Assembly (NCBI GenBank): GCA_015522385.1
Contig: WAMJ01000028.1
Location: 1 to 6,148 of the forward strand
Length of the DNA stretch: 6,148 bases
Direction of reading: 5' to 3'
From: Candidatus Heimdallarchaeota archaeon
GTDB taxonomy: Archaea; Asgardarchaeota; Heimdallarchaeia; Heimdallarchaeales; Kariarchaeaceae
The translations under genes were made by a program, and so were the position numbers. Positions 1 to 5,043 of this stretch are shown here, piece after piece (positions within the stretch are counted from its first letter, which is position 1; each line of letters opens with the position of its first letter). The notes below the pieces were generated by a model that was not told the origin of the DNA, ran no database searches, and saw nothing but the letters and a program-made list of their open reading frames with translations.

Positions 1-187
1 TAAACTGAGATCCAAGTATCTCACCTCTTTTCACCCAACCTACGACGTCTCCGTCTGCTCCGATGAACTTGTAATCATCTCGGGTTGAGAGAAGTTTCTG
101 TTCAACGTTGTAGATGATGGTTTTCTTGTCGGATAGGGTGATTTTGAAATCGTCTCCAATCTGATAGACATGGAGCTTATCCGGCAT
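1..187 (-). CDS. LURP-one-like protein, N-terminal part (cut by window edge)
   Basis: An open frame starts at ATG (187-185) and runs without a stop to the window edge, giving 62 residues beginning MPDKLHVYQIGDDFKITLSD. The protein is rich in short alternating strands: a first strand pair near residues 6-27, then VEQKLLS (29-35), then a D-x-x-Y...GADGDVVGWVKRGEILG stretch. This resembles the repeating layout of LURP-one-related (Tubby-C-like) proteins, in which 'flgdkftI.d..g..vy.Vegk.ls..d...i.d.dG..v..ikrk' recurs. The family resemblance is by eye and tentative, and the C-terminal half is not visible. Biochemical role is unknown; some eukaryotic relatives are linked to membrane or phospholipid processes, but that cannot be carried over here. 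It is transcribed away from the plus-strand gene at 309. No ribosome binding site is seen, and a TTAA-containing box lies about 28 nt upstream. Confidence that it is a gene is higher than confidence in the family. Confidence 0.5.
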   Translation of the reverse strand, partial: MPDKLHVYQIGDDFKITLSDKKTIIYNVEQKLLSTRDDYKFIGADGDVVGWVKRGEILGSQF

Positions 188-210
188 AATTTACCGTCTC
201 GAGAGAGAGA

Positions 211-220
211 ACTTAAGGGT
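211..220 (-). promoter_or_regulatory. Possible TATA-like element for the 187 minus-strand gene
   Basis: On the minus strand this reads ACCCTTAAGT, centred about 28 nt before the ATG at 187. That spacing would give a leaderless or near-leaderless transcript. A more A/T-rich alternative lies at 232-242 (ATTTTTTTATT on the minus strand) and would give a leader of roughly 20-25 nt. Both are judged by eye. Confidence 0.3.
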
Positions 221-280
221 TCGTGGCACACAATAAAAAAATTCCTCAAAATTGCGTATATCACACTTGGAATTCACAAC

Positions 281-288
281 ATTTTAGT
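281..288 (+). promoter_or_regulatory. Possible TATA-like element for the 309 plus-strand gene
   Basis: ATTTTAGT is centred about 25 nt before ATG 309. A second candidate, GCGTATATCAC at 254-264, would give a leader of roughly 20 nt. The 188-308 gap separates two divergent genes, so it must hold both promoters. It shows no Shine-Dalgarno-like sequence before 309. Confidence 0.3.
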
Positions 289-308
289 AGAAAAAATCTT
301 ATTATTTG

Positions 309-797
309 ATGGTGAGTGAGTCTTATCTTTATCCAGAAAACGTCAGTTTGGTTGTCATCTCAATAAACGAGGTGGGACCATACGTGGTTGCAAGCAACCT
401 AGATAGCGACTACCTCGGGATAAGTCAGGCTACTCTGGACGAGTACATCAGCCAGCTCTCACTTACGACAATTGTCTCACTCGGACAGGGGCACCAATAC
501 ATGACGGGATGTTTCGAGTTTCCCTGTGCAATTAACTCTGATTACAGACTCCTCATCATTGCAACACGGATAAAGGACTATACCTCCCACGATGAACGTC
601 TTCTCGTAGGATATTTCCATTTCATTCTCTTCCTCCCTACATCATTCACAATCAGATTACCAAATTTCATCACCATGGAGGATGGTCTAATGAAGACATT
701 AACTCGAAATATCTCGCACCGGGGAGATATCACAAATGCTACAGTTTCAAACCTCCGAGACATACTGTTCTACAACATCATGGAGTATGTAAAATAA
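309..797 (+). CDS. Stand-alone protein homologous to the GTPase C-terminal domain (longin-like, inferred)
   Basis: This is a 162-residue protein. ATG 309 is preferred; an in-frame TTG sits just upstream at 306 and a GTG just downstream at 312. The key observation is clear similarity to residues about 195-335 of the GTPase encoded at 5044-6066. LGQGHQYMTGCFEFP (residues 58-72) matches LGQGHSYSSGVFELP there at 10 of 15 positions, and both have a G-P turn between two N-terminal strands (residues 23-24 here). Predicted order by eye is strand (12-20), strand (22-30), helix (39-57), strand (67-75), strand (79-88), strand (95-109), then helical C-terminus. That is the longin/SNARE-like order beta-beta-alpha-beta-beta-beta-alpha-alpha. 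There is no GTPase motif, signal peptide or membrane segment, so it is probably cytosolic. Function is unknown. I infer a role as GTPase partner, decoy or dimerisation subunit. It may share a transcript with the gene at 845, 47 nt downstream, although that gene has its own TATA-like box. Confidence 0.85.
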   Translation: MVSESYLYPENVSLVVISINEVGPYVVASNLDSDYLGISQATLDEYISQLSLTTIVSLGQGHQYMTGCFEFPCAINSDYRLLIIATRIKDYTSHDERLLVGYFHFILFLPTSFTIRLPNFITMEDGLMKTLTRNISHRGDITNATVSNLRDILFYNIMEYVK

Positions 798-810
798 TCT
801 CTGTTTTGCT

Positions 811-820
811 TAAATTTAAT
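811..820 (+). promoter_or_regulatory. Possible TATA-like element for the 845 gene
   Basis: TAAATTTAAT lies in the 47-nt gap after the stop at 797 and is centred about 29 nt before ATG 845. This fits a leaderless archaeal start. A short T-run (TTTT, 804-807) just before it could help end the upstream transcript, but it is too short to call a terminator. Confidence 0.4.
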
Positions 821-844
821 AATATGGATGTTACGTTCTAGTAT

Positions 845-1735
845 ATGGAGCATATCATCTCAATCATGGAAAGAGGTATTTCAGCGAGAAGCAAACTAGA
901 GGATATGCTATATTCAGATACCAAACACTCAAATCAATTGAGGAGACTGATCGAGAATCTAGACATGTACGAGGAAGTGAATGATCAAACTCGTGATTGG
1001 TGGATCGCGTACAATGAGGAACGAGAAGCAGTTGTTGGCCTCATTGCAGTTCGATATCGGGATCAGGAATCAGTCTTGGAGGCAGCATGGACAAACACGG
1101 TATCAAGCCACGAGCTGGAGTACACCATTACTGCCCTGATTGACACGTGGGAGGCATCAGCTCGTGACTCTAAGTACCTCGTCATCAATCTGGAGGAGAA
1201 CTCCCAGATTGTTGCAGAGTTTGATGACCTTGGATTTTACTTCGACAAGCCCTTGGTACTGAAGTACGAGGCACCTACGAGGATCTACATTTTCGATGAG
1301 GACACTGAATTTATACTCAGAAAACCGAGATTGGATGAACTTGAGACCCTCTACGATGAGCTCATATCTGTTGACCTTGATAAGGACTCACTGATCTATG
1401 TTTCCAAGAAAGACTTTCTGAATTTCAAGAATCAGTTCCCCATGCTCCAGAAGAACTCATTGGTTGTAGTATCTGAGAGAGATGAGCTCCTTGGATTCGG
1501 CGCCTCCTTTCTCGATCCCACTGGAGAGCGCCCTACTCTTTTCGGTCCGCATGCGAAAAGTTTGAAGGTGGAAGATGTGATTATCTCAGAGTTCTTGACC
1601 TTTTGGAGATTGCAAGGGAAGGATAACCTCACAATATTGAGAACAAAATATCTACCAGACACAACCCGGAACAAGTATGCTATGGAGATGTCAAAAAGTG
1701 AATCGATTGTTAGGTATGTGAAATCAGTTGATTAG
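845..1735 (+). CDS. Possible tandem GNAT-like (N-acetyltransferase fold) protein
   Basis: A 296-residue protein with ATG at 845; an in-frame ATG at 866 (Met8) is an alternative start. It looks like two acetyltransferase-like halves. The first spans about residues 50-141, with a W-I-A-Y strand, the acceptor-type pair EAVVGLIAVRYRD (61-73), a long helix (88-106), a YLVINLEE strand and a LGFYF segment like the usual 'GF' end of GNATs. The second begins with EFILRKPRLDELETLYDEL (155-173), typical of a GNAT N-terminus. It continues with SLVVVSERDELLGFGASF (205-222), then a helix-strand unit (242-267) and an NKYAMEMSKS tail. Neither half shows the classical Q/R-x-x-G-x-G/A acetyl-CoA pyrophosphate loop, so catalysis is uncertain and one or both halves may be non-catalytic. 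The call is from pattern only; substrate is unknown. It is convergent with the profilin gene, overlapping it by 4 nt at 1732-1735. Confidence 0.5.
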   Translation: MEHIISIMERGISARSKLEDMLYSDTKHSNQLRRLIENLDMYEEVNDQTRDWWIAYNEEREAVVGLIAVRYRDQESVLEAAWTNTVSSHELEYTITALIDTWEASARDSKYLVINLEENSQIVAEFDDLGFYFDKPLVLKYEAPTRIYIFDEDTEFILRKPRLDELETLYDELISVDLDKDSLIYVSKKDFLNFKNQFPMLQKNSLVVVSERDELLGFGASFLDPTGERPTLFGPHAKSLKVEDVIISEFLTFWRLQGKDNLTILRTKYLPDTTRNKYAMEMSKSESIVRYVKSVD

Positions 1736-2094
1736 GAAGTTACGGAGTTTGCCATTCGAGCAGCTTCAGCATATGCCAGAGTGACATCGACATCTGCAGG
1801 TGACCAAGAAATAAGATACCCTGGCCACGATAGGCACTTAGCTAGAATCAGCACACCACCACCGGCTATGCTCTTGCCGACGAATCGGTCATCACCTTTG
1901 TCTATTACACTGAATCTGAGGTCTCCAACACTGATTGCAGTTGTATTTGACTGCCATGCAGTTACTACACTCATCGGGTTGAGATCAGGCCATTGACCGT
2001 GGCTCCATTGAACATTACCTGCTTCATCTATAAGGAAAGCTACCTGAATAGTTCCCTCATTAATCACTCGCTCTGCAATCTCTAAGAATGACAT
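1732..2094 (-). CDS. Profilin homologue (Asgard-type)
   Basis: A 120-residue protein, close to the usual profilin length, starting at ATG 2094. The whole chain follows the profilin plan. An N-terminal helix (MSFLEIAERVI) is followed by GTIQVAFLIDEAGNVQWS (14-31), which parallels the 'GkvdkAvIysrAGdavWats' part of fungal profilins. A second helix follows (39-48), then GDLRFSVIDKGDDRFVGK (57-74), parallel to 'GqkFmllraDDRsIyGr'. After that come an AGGG turn (77-80), VLILAKC and YLISWSP strands, and a C-terminal helix (101-117). The two aromatic positions that bind poly-proline in eukaryotic profilin correspond to Phe3 and Trp30, so that surface may be only partly kept. Profilins bind monomeric actin and control filament growth; Asgard profilins are known to act on actin. 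No actin gene is visible here. Roadblock/LC7, a related fold, is the main alternative but fits the DDR...G pattern less well. The gene is convergent with 845-1735 and divergent from 2173-2493. Confidence 0.8.
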   Translation of the reverse strand: MSFLEIAERVINEGTIQVAFLIDEAGNVQWSHGQWPDLNPMSVVTAWQSNTTAISVGDLRFSVIDKGDDRFVGKSIAGGGVLILAKCLSWPGYLISWSPADVDVTLAYAEAARMANSVTS

Positions 2095-2120
2095 AGTAAG
2101 TATATTGTATTTCTCCTATG

Positions 2121-2130
2121 ATATAACCTT
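2121..2130 (-). promoter_or_regulatory. TATA-like element of the profilin gene
   Basis: On the minus strand this reads AAGGTTATAT, centred about 31 nt before ATG 2094. Transcription would then start within a few bases of the start codon. It sits in a 78-nt divergent gap opposite the box at 2140-2149. Confidence 0.5.
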
Positions 2131-2139
2131 TATCGCTAT

Positions 2140-2149
2140 TCTATAAAAA
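2140..2149 (+). promoter_or_regulatory. TATA-like element of the DUF167 gene
   Basis: TCTATAAAAA is centred about 28 nt before ATG 2173, the position expected for a leaderless archaeal message. It is the closest match to a canonical TATA box in the window. No Shine-Dalgarno sequence lies between it and the start codon. Confidence 0.55.
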
Positions 2150-2172
2150 AACAGTCAATATAGATCAGATTT

Positions 2173-2493
2173 ATGAGTACGAATAAAATAACAAAGACAG
2201 TGAGGTATTACGAAGAGCTCTCCCCTGGGGTCATCAAGATATGTGTCAATGTAAAGGCAGGGGCTAAGGTCTCGGAAGTTACCAAGGACGAAGAGGAGAT
2301 CTTTATCTCTGTGAAATCACCGGCGCAAAAAGGGAAGGCCAATAAAGAGATTATAAAATTACTCAGTAAACAGTTCGGGATTCCAAAATCAGGCATCTCC
2401 TTCATTTCGGGCATGACCAGCAGCCGAAAGTATTTTCGGATTGAATTGGAGAATCCAGAGGATCAAATCAAGCAGATCAAATCCAAGAGTTAG
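2173..2493 (+). CDS. DUF167 / UPF0235 (YggU-like) family protein
   Basis: A 106-residue protein, near the usual family length with about 15 extra residues at the N-terminus. Family marks are present in order. VNVKAGAKVSEV (25-36) corresponds to the usual 'V.PgAk...i'. IFISVKSPAQKGKANKEIIKLL (43-64) carries the diagnostic P-x-x-G-K-A-N signature (P50, G54, K55, A56, N57). ISFISGMTSSRKYFRIEL (75-92) corresponds to '.i..G..sr.K...i'. The fold is a small alpha/beta domain found in bacteria, archaea and eukaryotes. Its molecular function is not established, so none is assigned. It is soluble, with no signal or membrane segment. ATG 2173 is supported by a good TATA-like box. The TAG stop overlaps the stop of the minus-strand gene at 2490-3092 by 4 nt. 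Confidence 0.9.
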   Translation: MSTNKITKTVRYYEELSPGVIKICVNVKAGAKVSEVTKDEEEIFISVKSPAQKGKANKEIIKLLSKQFGIPKSGISFISGMTSSRKYFRIELENPEDQIKQIKSKS

Positions 2494-3092
2494 AAGAGGA
2501 CAATCTCGAATGATGCAAGGAGTTCGGCCCTGTCGGAGATCATGACGTACAATTCGTTGCAGTTTGTCAAGAGCCTCTCAATCTCTTCCAGAGCCTTCTT
2601 TGTGGCCTCCTTCTTCGAGGGTAACCTGTTGGGAGTGTTAAGAAGGTCAATGATCTCCATGATCTCTTCTTTCATGGAATCCAGAATCAAAACCATCTCG
2701 GATTCGAGAGTATAGAGTACAGGTACGTCTATCCACTCTGAGACCTCGGTTGTCTCGAAAAATGTCGAGTGGCGGTAGATATCGAAATTATCTGCAGTGA
2801 GAAGTTTTGATATTTTGCCGAGGGTATTCTTTATCATATTCCCGGTTCTCCATGCCTCTGTCACCTGCTGCTGGAGGAGGAGTGAGGATGCATTTGTCCA
2901 AAGATCCATCACCTCAAGGAGCTGTTGGTAGAGGTAGTTCCTTATAGCTTTGTCAGTCTCTAACCTCTCATTTACGTCTTCGTATGAACGATATCCAGGA
3001 ATTTTCTTGACAAGAGATTTGTGCGTATCGCTCTCGTACGACTTTACCTTATCCTTCTTTTTCCCTCTTCGAAAGAATGACACATTTATCAC
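2490..3092 (-). CDS. Helical protein of unknown function downstream of DNA ligase
   Basis: A 200-residue protein whose family I do not recognise. The start is GTG at 3092, or a second in-frame GTG at 3083 (residue 4); the first internal ATG is far inside, at residue 62. The N-terminus is strongly basic (RRGKKKDKVK, 8-17). It is followed by a conserved-looking IPGYRSYEDVNERLETDKAIRNYL segment (31-54). That resembles a P-G-Y-x-x-Y...R-x-x-x-D-x-x-x-R pattern I recall at the start of uncharacterised prokaryotic proteins, but I cannot name a family. The rest is predicted mostly helical: 54-99, then a strand-like WIDVPVLYTLE (120-130), then 131-150 and 161-198. No membrane segment or cofactor motif is seen. 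It lies 40 nt downstream of the ligase on the same strand, so co-transcription is likely, though a weak TATA-like CTTCTAAAGG occurs in the gap. A link to DNA repair is only positional inference. Confidence 0.8.
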   Translation of the reverse strand: MINVSFFRRGKKKDKVKSYESDTHKSLVKKIPGYRSYEDVNERLETDKAIRNYLYQQLLEVMDLWTNASSLLLQQQVTEAWRTGNMIKNTLGKISKLLTADNFDIYRHSTFFETTEVSEWIDVPVLYTLESEMVLILDSMKEEIMEIIDLLNTPNRLPSKKEATKKALEEIERLLTNCNELYVMISDRAELLASFEIVLF

Positions 3093-3132
3093 TAGATATC
3101 CCTGTAATAAGTAGGTTTTCCTTTAGAAGTAG

Positions 3133-4902
3133 CTAATTACTTCCGATACGGAAATGCTTACTGATCTCCACTACCTCTTCTAGAGTGGTCACTCCATCAG
3201 GGACAGACTTATCAGTTCTTCTCTTACCTGTATATCGAGGGAATCGAAGTGCATACGCCTTCCCATCAGAGTCCCTCACTGTGTGAACAGGGGAATCCGA
3301 GATCTCCGCGGCAGATACCTCAAGTATGATATGGGGGATGAACCACGCATCGGGCACAACCAGACTGTCGTAATCGGCTGGTTTCTCCTCAACCCTGATG
3401 TCATTCAACTCTGCAGTTAATTCCTCAAGATCTTTCTCAGAGAAACCAGATCCGAGATAACAAAACGTGTGGTATGTATCCTGTACTGTGTTATATATAC
3501 CCATGAGGAATGTTCCAAATACCCCGGCCCTCTTACCTTTCCCGTGTTTTGCACCCATGATGACAAGATCGAATGTGTCCAAGAGATTAGTGGAGTAGTC
3601 TGCTTTGTACTTTAACCAAAAGAATGATCTCTTTCCGGGTTCGTATATCGCTTCTTCAGAGAGATCCTTGATCATAATACCCTCTTGATTCGTCTCCTTA
3701 GCAGTAAGTAGATGTAGATCCGCATCCTCAGGATCAGAGCTACGGAAAATATCGGATACAACCATGATATCATTTTCCGGAATAACCTTCTTCAGCACTT
3801 CCCTCCGTGTAAGATATGGATATTTGATCATATCTTTCCCGTCTATATGAAGGATGTCGAAGAGGAAAACACGAACTGGTACTTGTTTAACTGTTTCCTC
3901 AATTCCGTACTTCCTGCTCCTTTGGGTCAGGATATTGAAATTCTGGACTTTATCCCTCTCGTAATCATAAGCCACGACCTCACCATCGAGAACCACTGAT
4001 TCGTTAAATATTTTCCCTACCACCTCCAATATGTCGGGAAATTGGTTTGTATAGCTCTCCTGATTTCTGGACCAGAGAGTGACGACCCCATGTGAGGTTC
4101 GATGGATCTGAATCCTGTACCCATCATATTTGTTCTCAATCGCGAATTCGCCTTTAATCCATTTCCTGAGTTCTTCCCCACTGGAAATTCGATGTGCTAC
4201 CATGCTATGGACTGGCGTGCCAACATGAACGTGACAAAGAGCGCGAACTCCCTCCATCCCATTTGAGATCGCAGTCTCTGCAACCAGAGCAATATCGCTG
4301 GTCATATGGTAGGCATACTCAATTTCTTCTTTGTCACCCTCATCATTGTATTTTGCGAGAGCGGCTATCCAAGTCGATTCTTTCACGCCCAAACGGAGCT
4401 TCCCAACAAGAGCCCTGTAGTAGTACTTCTTTTCAAGAGCACTCAGATTCGAGTCTATATCACCAATTATCTCGATCTTAGCGTTATTCGACAGTCCCTC
4501 CTTGGCTAGTTTAGAGAAACTCTCATACACCTTGCTCAAACTTAGTTCTCTATTGACCGTCTCGTCAGAGAAGAAATCATCTACACGGGTCTGTACACCA
4601 ATCTTTGTTGATAGATTCTCGGCTAAATCACCCACATCACCATACTTCTCGTAGAGTGATTTAATCTCAGATCCGGGTATGCCAGTAAGTTTAGACAAAG
4701 CAGTGAGTAAGAATTTGTCCTTGATCCCAAGAACCAACTTGTCATAATCAGGACCAAAGCTTCCTAGACTGAGATATATGGCTGGCTTGATATCAGACAG
4801 CTCAAGCTCGGAGAGCATCCTATTCAGCGTTTCGATCATATTCAGTCTCCCAGACTCATTCTGCAACTCTTCCAAGTATTCGCAGTATTTGGAGAATAAC
4901 AC
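3133..4902 (-). CDS. lig: ATP-dependent DNA ligase (archaeal type)
   Basis: A 589-residue enzyme that seals nicked DNA through a lysyl-AMP intermediate in replication and repair. Full length matches archaeal ligases. An N-terminal helical DNA-binding domain (about 1-220) precedes the nucleotidyltransferase core and the OB domain. Nucleotidyltransferase motifs are all visible: motif I K258-Y-D-G with Lys258 as the AMP acceptor, motif III LDGE (305-308), motif IIIa VFLFDIL (345-351), motif IV EGIMIK (407-412), motif V WLKYK (429-433), and motif VI RFPRYTGKR (553-561). The segment just before motif I, TPVHSMVAHR (229-238), departs from the usual 'P-x-x-P-M-L-A'. The start is GTG at 4902. It is chosen because the first residues (MLFSKYCEYLEEL) line up with the 'MrYsela.ly..LE' beginning of other archaeal ligases, which the internal ATG at 4839 would remove. 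It is probably the first gene of a two-gene transcript with 2490-3092, and is divergent from the GTPase gene. Confidence 0.97.
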   Translation of the reverse strand: MLFSKYCEYLEELQNESGRLNMIETLNRMLSELELSDIKPAIYLSLGSFGPDYDKLVLGIKDKFLLTALSKLTGIPGSEIKSLYEKYGDVGDLAENLSTKIGVQTRVDDFFSDETVNRELSLSKVYESFSKLAKEGLSNNAKIEIIGDIDSNLSALEKKYYYRALVGKLRLGVKESTWIAALAKYNDEGDKEEIEYAYHMTSDIALVAETAISNGMEGVRALCHVHVGTPVHSMVAHRISSGEELRKWIKGEFAIENKYDGYRIQIHRTSHGVVTLWSRNQESYTNQFPDILEVVGKIFNESVVLDGEVVAYDYERDKVQNFNILTQRSRKYGIEETVKQVPVRVFLFDILHIDGKDMIKYPYLTRREVLKKVIPENDIMVVSDIFRSSDPEDADLHLLTAKETNQEGIMIKDLSEEAIYEPGKRSFFWLKYKADYSTNLLDTFDLVIMGAKHGKGKRAGVFGTFLMGIYNTVQDTYHTFCYLGSGFSEKDLEELTAELNDIRVEEKPADYDSLVVPDAWFIPHIILEVSAAEISDSPVHTVRDSDGKAYALRFPRYTGKRRTDKSVPDGVTTLEEVVEISKHFRIGSN

Positions 4903-4925
4903 TTATTGTAAGTTGTTGAATCAAT

Positions 4926-4934
4926 CTATTAACC
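4926..4934 (-). promoter_or_regulatory. Possible TATA-like element of the ligase gene
   Basis: On the minus strand this reads GGTTAATAG, centred about 28 nt before the GTG at 4902, and resembles the profilin box AAGGTTATAT. A second A/T-rich candidate, TTAAAAATCA (4960-4951 on the minus strand), would give a leader of about 25 nt. Confidence 0.35.
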
Positions 4935-4951
4935 TTGATGTGAAACAAGGT
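4932..4951. repeat. Inverted repeat ACCTTG-N8-CAAGGT in the ligase/GTPase divergent region
   Basis: Perfect 6-nt arms at 4932-4937 and 4946-4951 flank an 8-nt spacer. It overlaps the upstream edge of the candidate ligase TATA box, so it could be an operator for a dimeric repressor. A single short inverted repeat is not rare by chance, so function is unproven. Confidence 0.3.
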
Positions 4952-5000
4952 GATTTTTAACAATCATTTGATATTATTGGCATACTGATTGAAGAAATGT

Positions 5001-5020
5001 TGGAAACCTTAATATTTCCA
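5001..5020. repeat. Inverted repeat TGGAAA-N8-TTTCCA over the GTPase promoter
   Basis: Perfect 6-nt arms at 5001-5006 and 5015-5020 flank the 8-nt spacer CCTTAATA, which contains the candidate TATA box of the GTPase gene. The geometry equals that of the repeat at 4932-4951, but the arm sequence differs. It could be a repressor site covering the promoter; this is inference. Confidence 0.35.
5007..5016 (+). promoter_or_regulatory. TATA-like element of the GTPase gene
   Basis: CCTTAATATT, preceded by GGAAA, is centred about 32 nt before ATG 5044, giving an inferred leader of only a few bases. No Shine-Dalgarno sequence is seen in the TAAATTAATTTCT stretch before the ATG. Confidence 0.45.
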
Positions 5021-5043
5021 CAATAAATGCTAAATTAATTTCT

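Noticed and set aside
201..210. GAGAGAGAGA run as a microsatellite or Shine-Dalgarno site
   Set aside because: It is only five dinucleotide units, is not next to a plus-strand start, and is pyrimidine on the strand of the nearby minus gene.
40..264. Minus-strand open frame of 74 codons at the left edge
   Set aside because: Its translation is low-complexity, rich in Ser/Thr/Arg and without fold-like pattern. It overlaps, in another frame, the beta-patterned frame starting at 187. The latter is much more protein-like.
306..308. TTG as start of the first plus-strand gene
   Set aside because: An ATG follows immediately at 309, is the stronger start codon, and is at a sensible distance from the TATA-like box.
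1781..1996. Plus-strand open frame antisense to the profilin gene
   Set aside because: It is a shadow frame with no recognisable motif, and the minus-strand frame is a clear profilin.
1732..2094. Roadblock/LC7 (MglB-like) identity for the 120-residue protein
   Set aside because: The fold is related, but the MS-aromatic start, the AG-x-x-x-W hairpin and the F...DDR-x-x-x-G stretch at the right spacing fit profilin better. It is kept as the alternative.
4194..4509. Two plus-strand open frames antisense to the ligase
   Set aside because: They lie entirely inside the strongly supported ligase frame, with biased composition and no family pattern.
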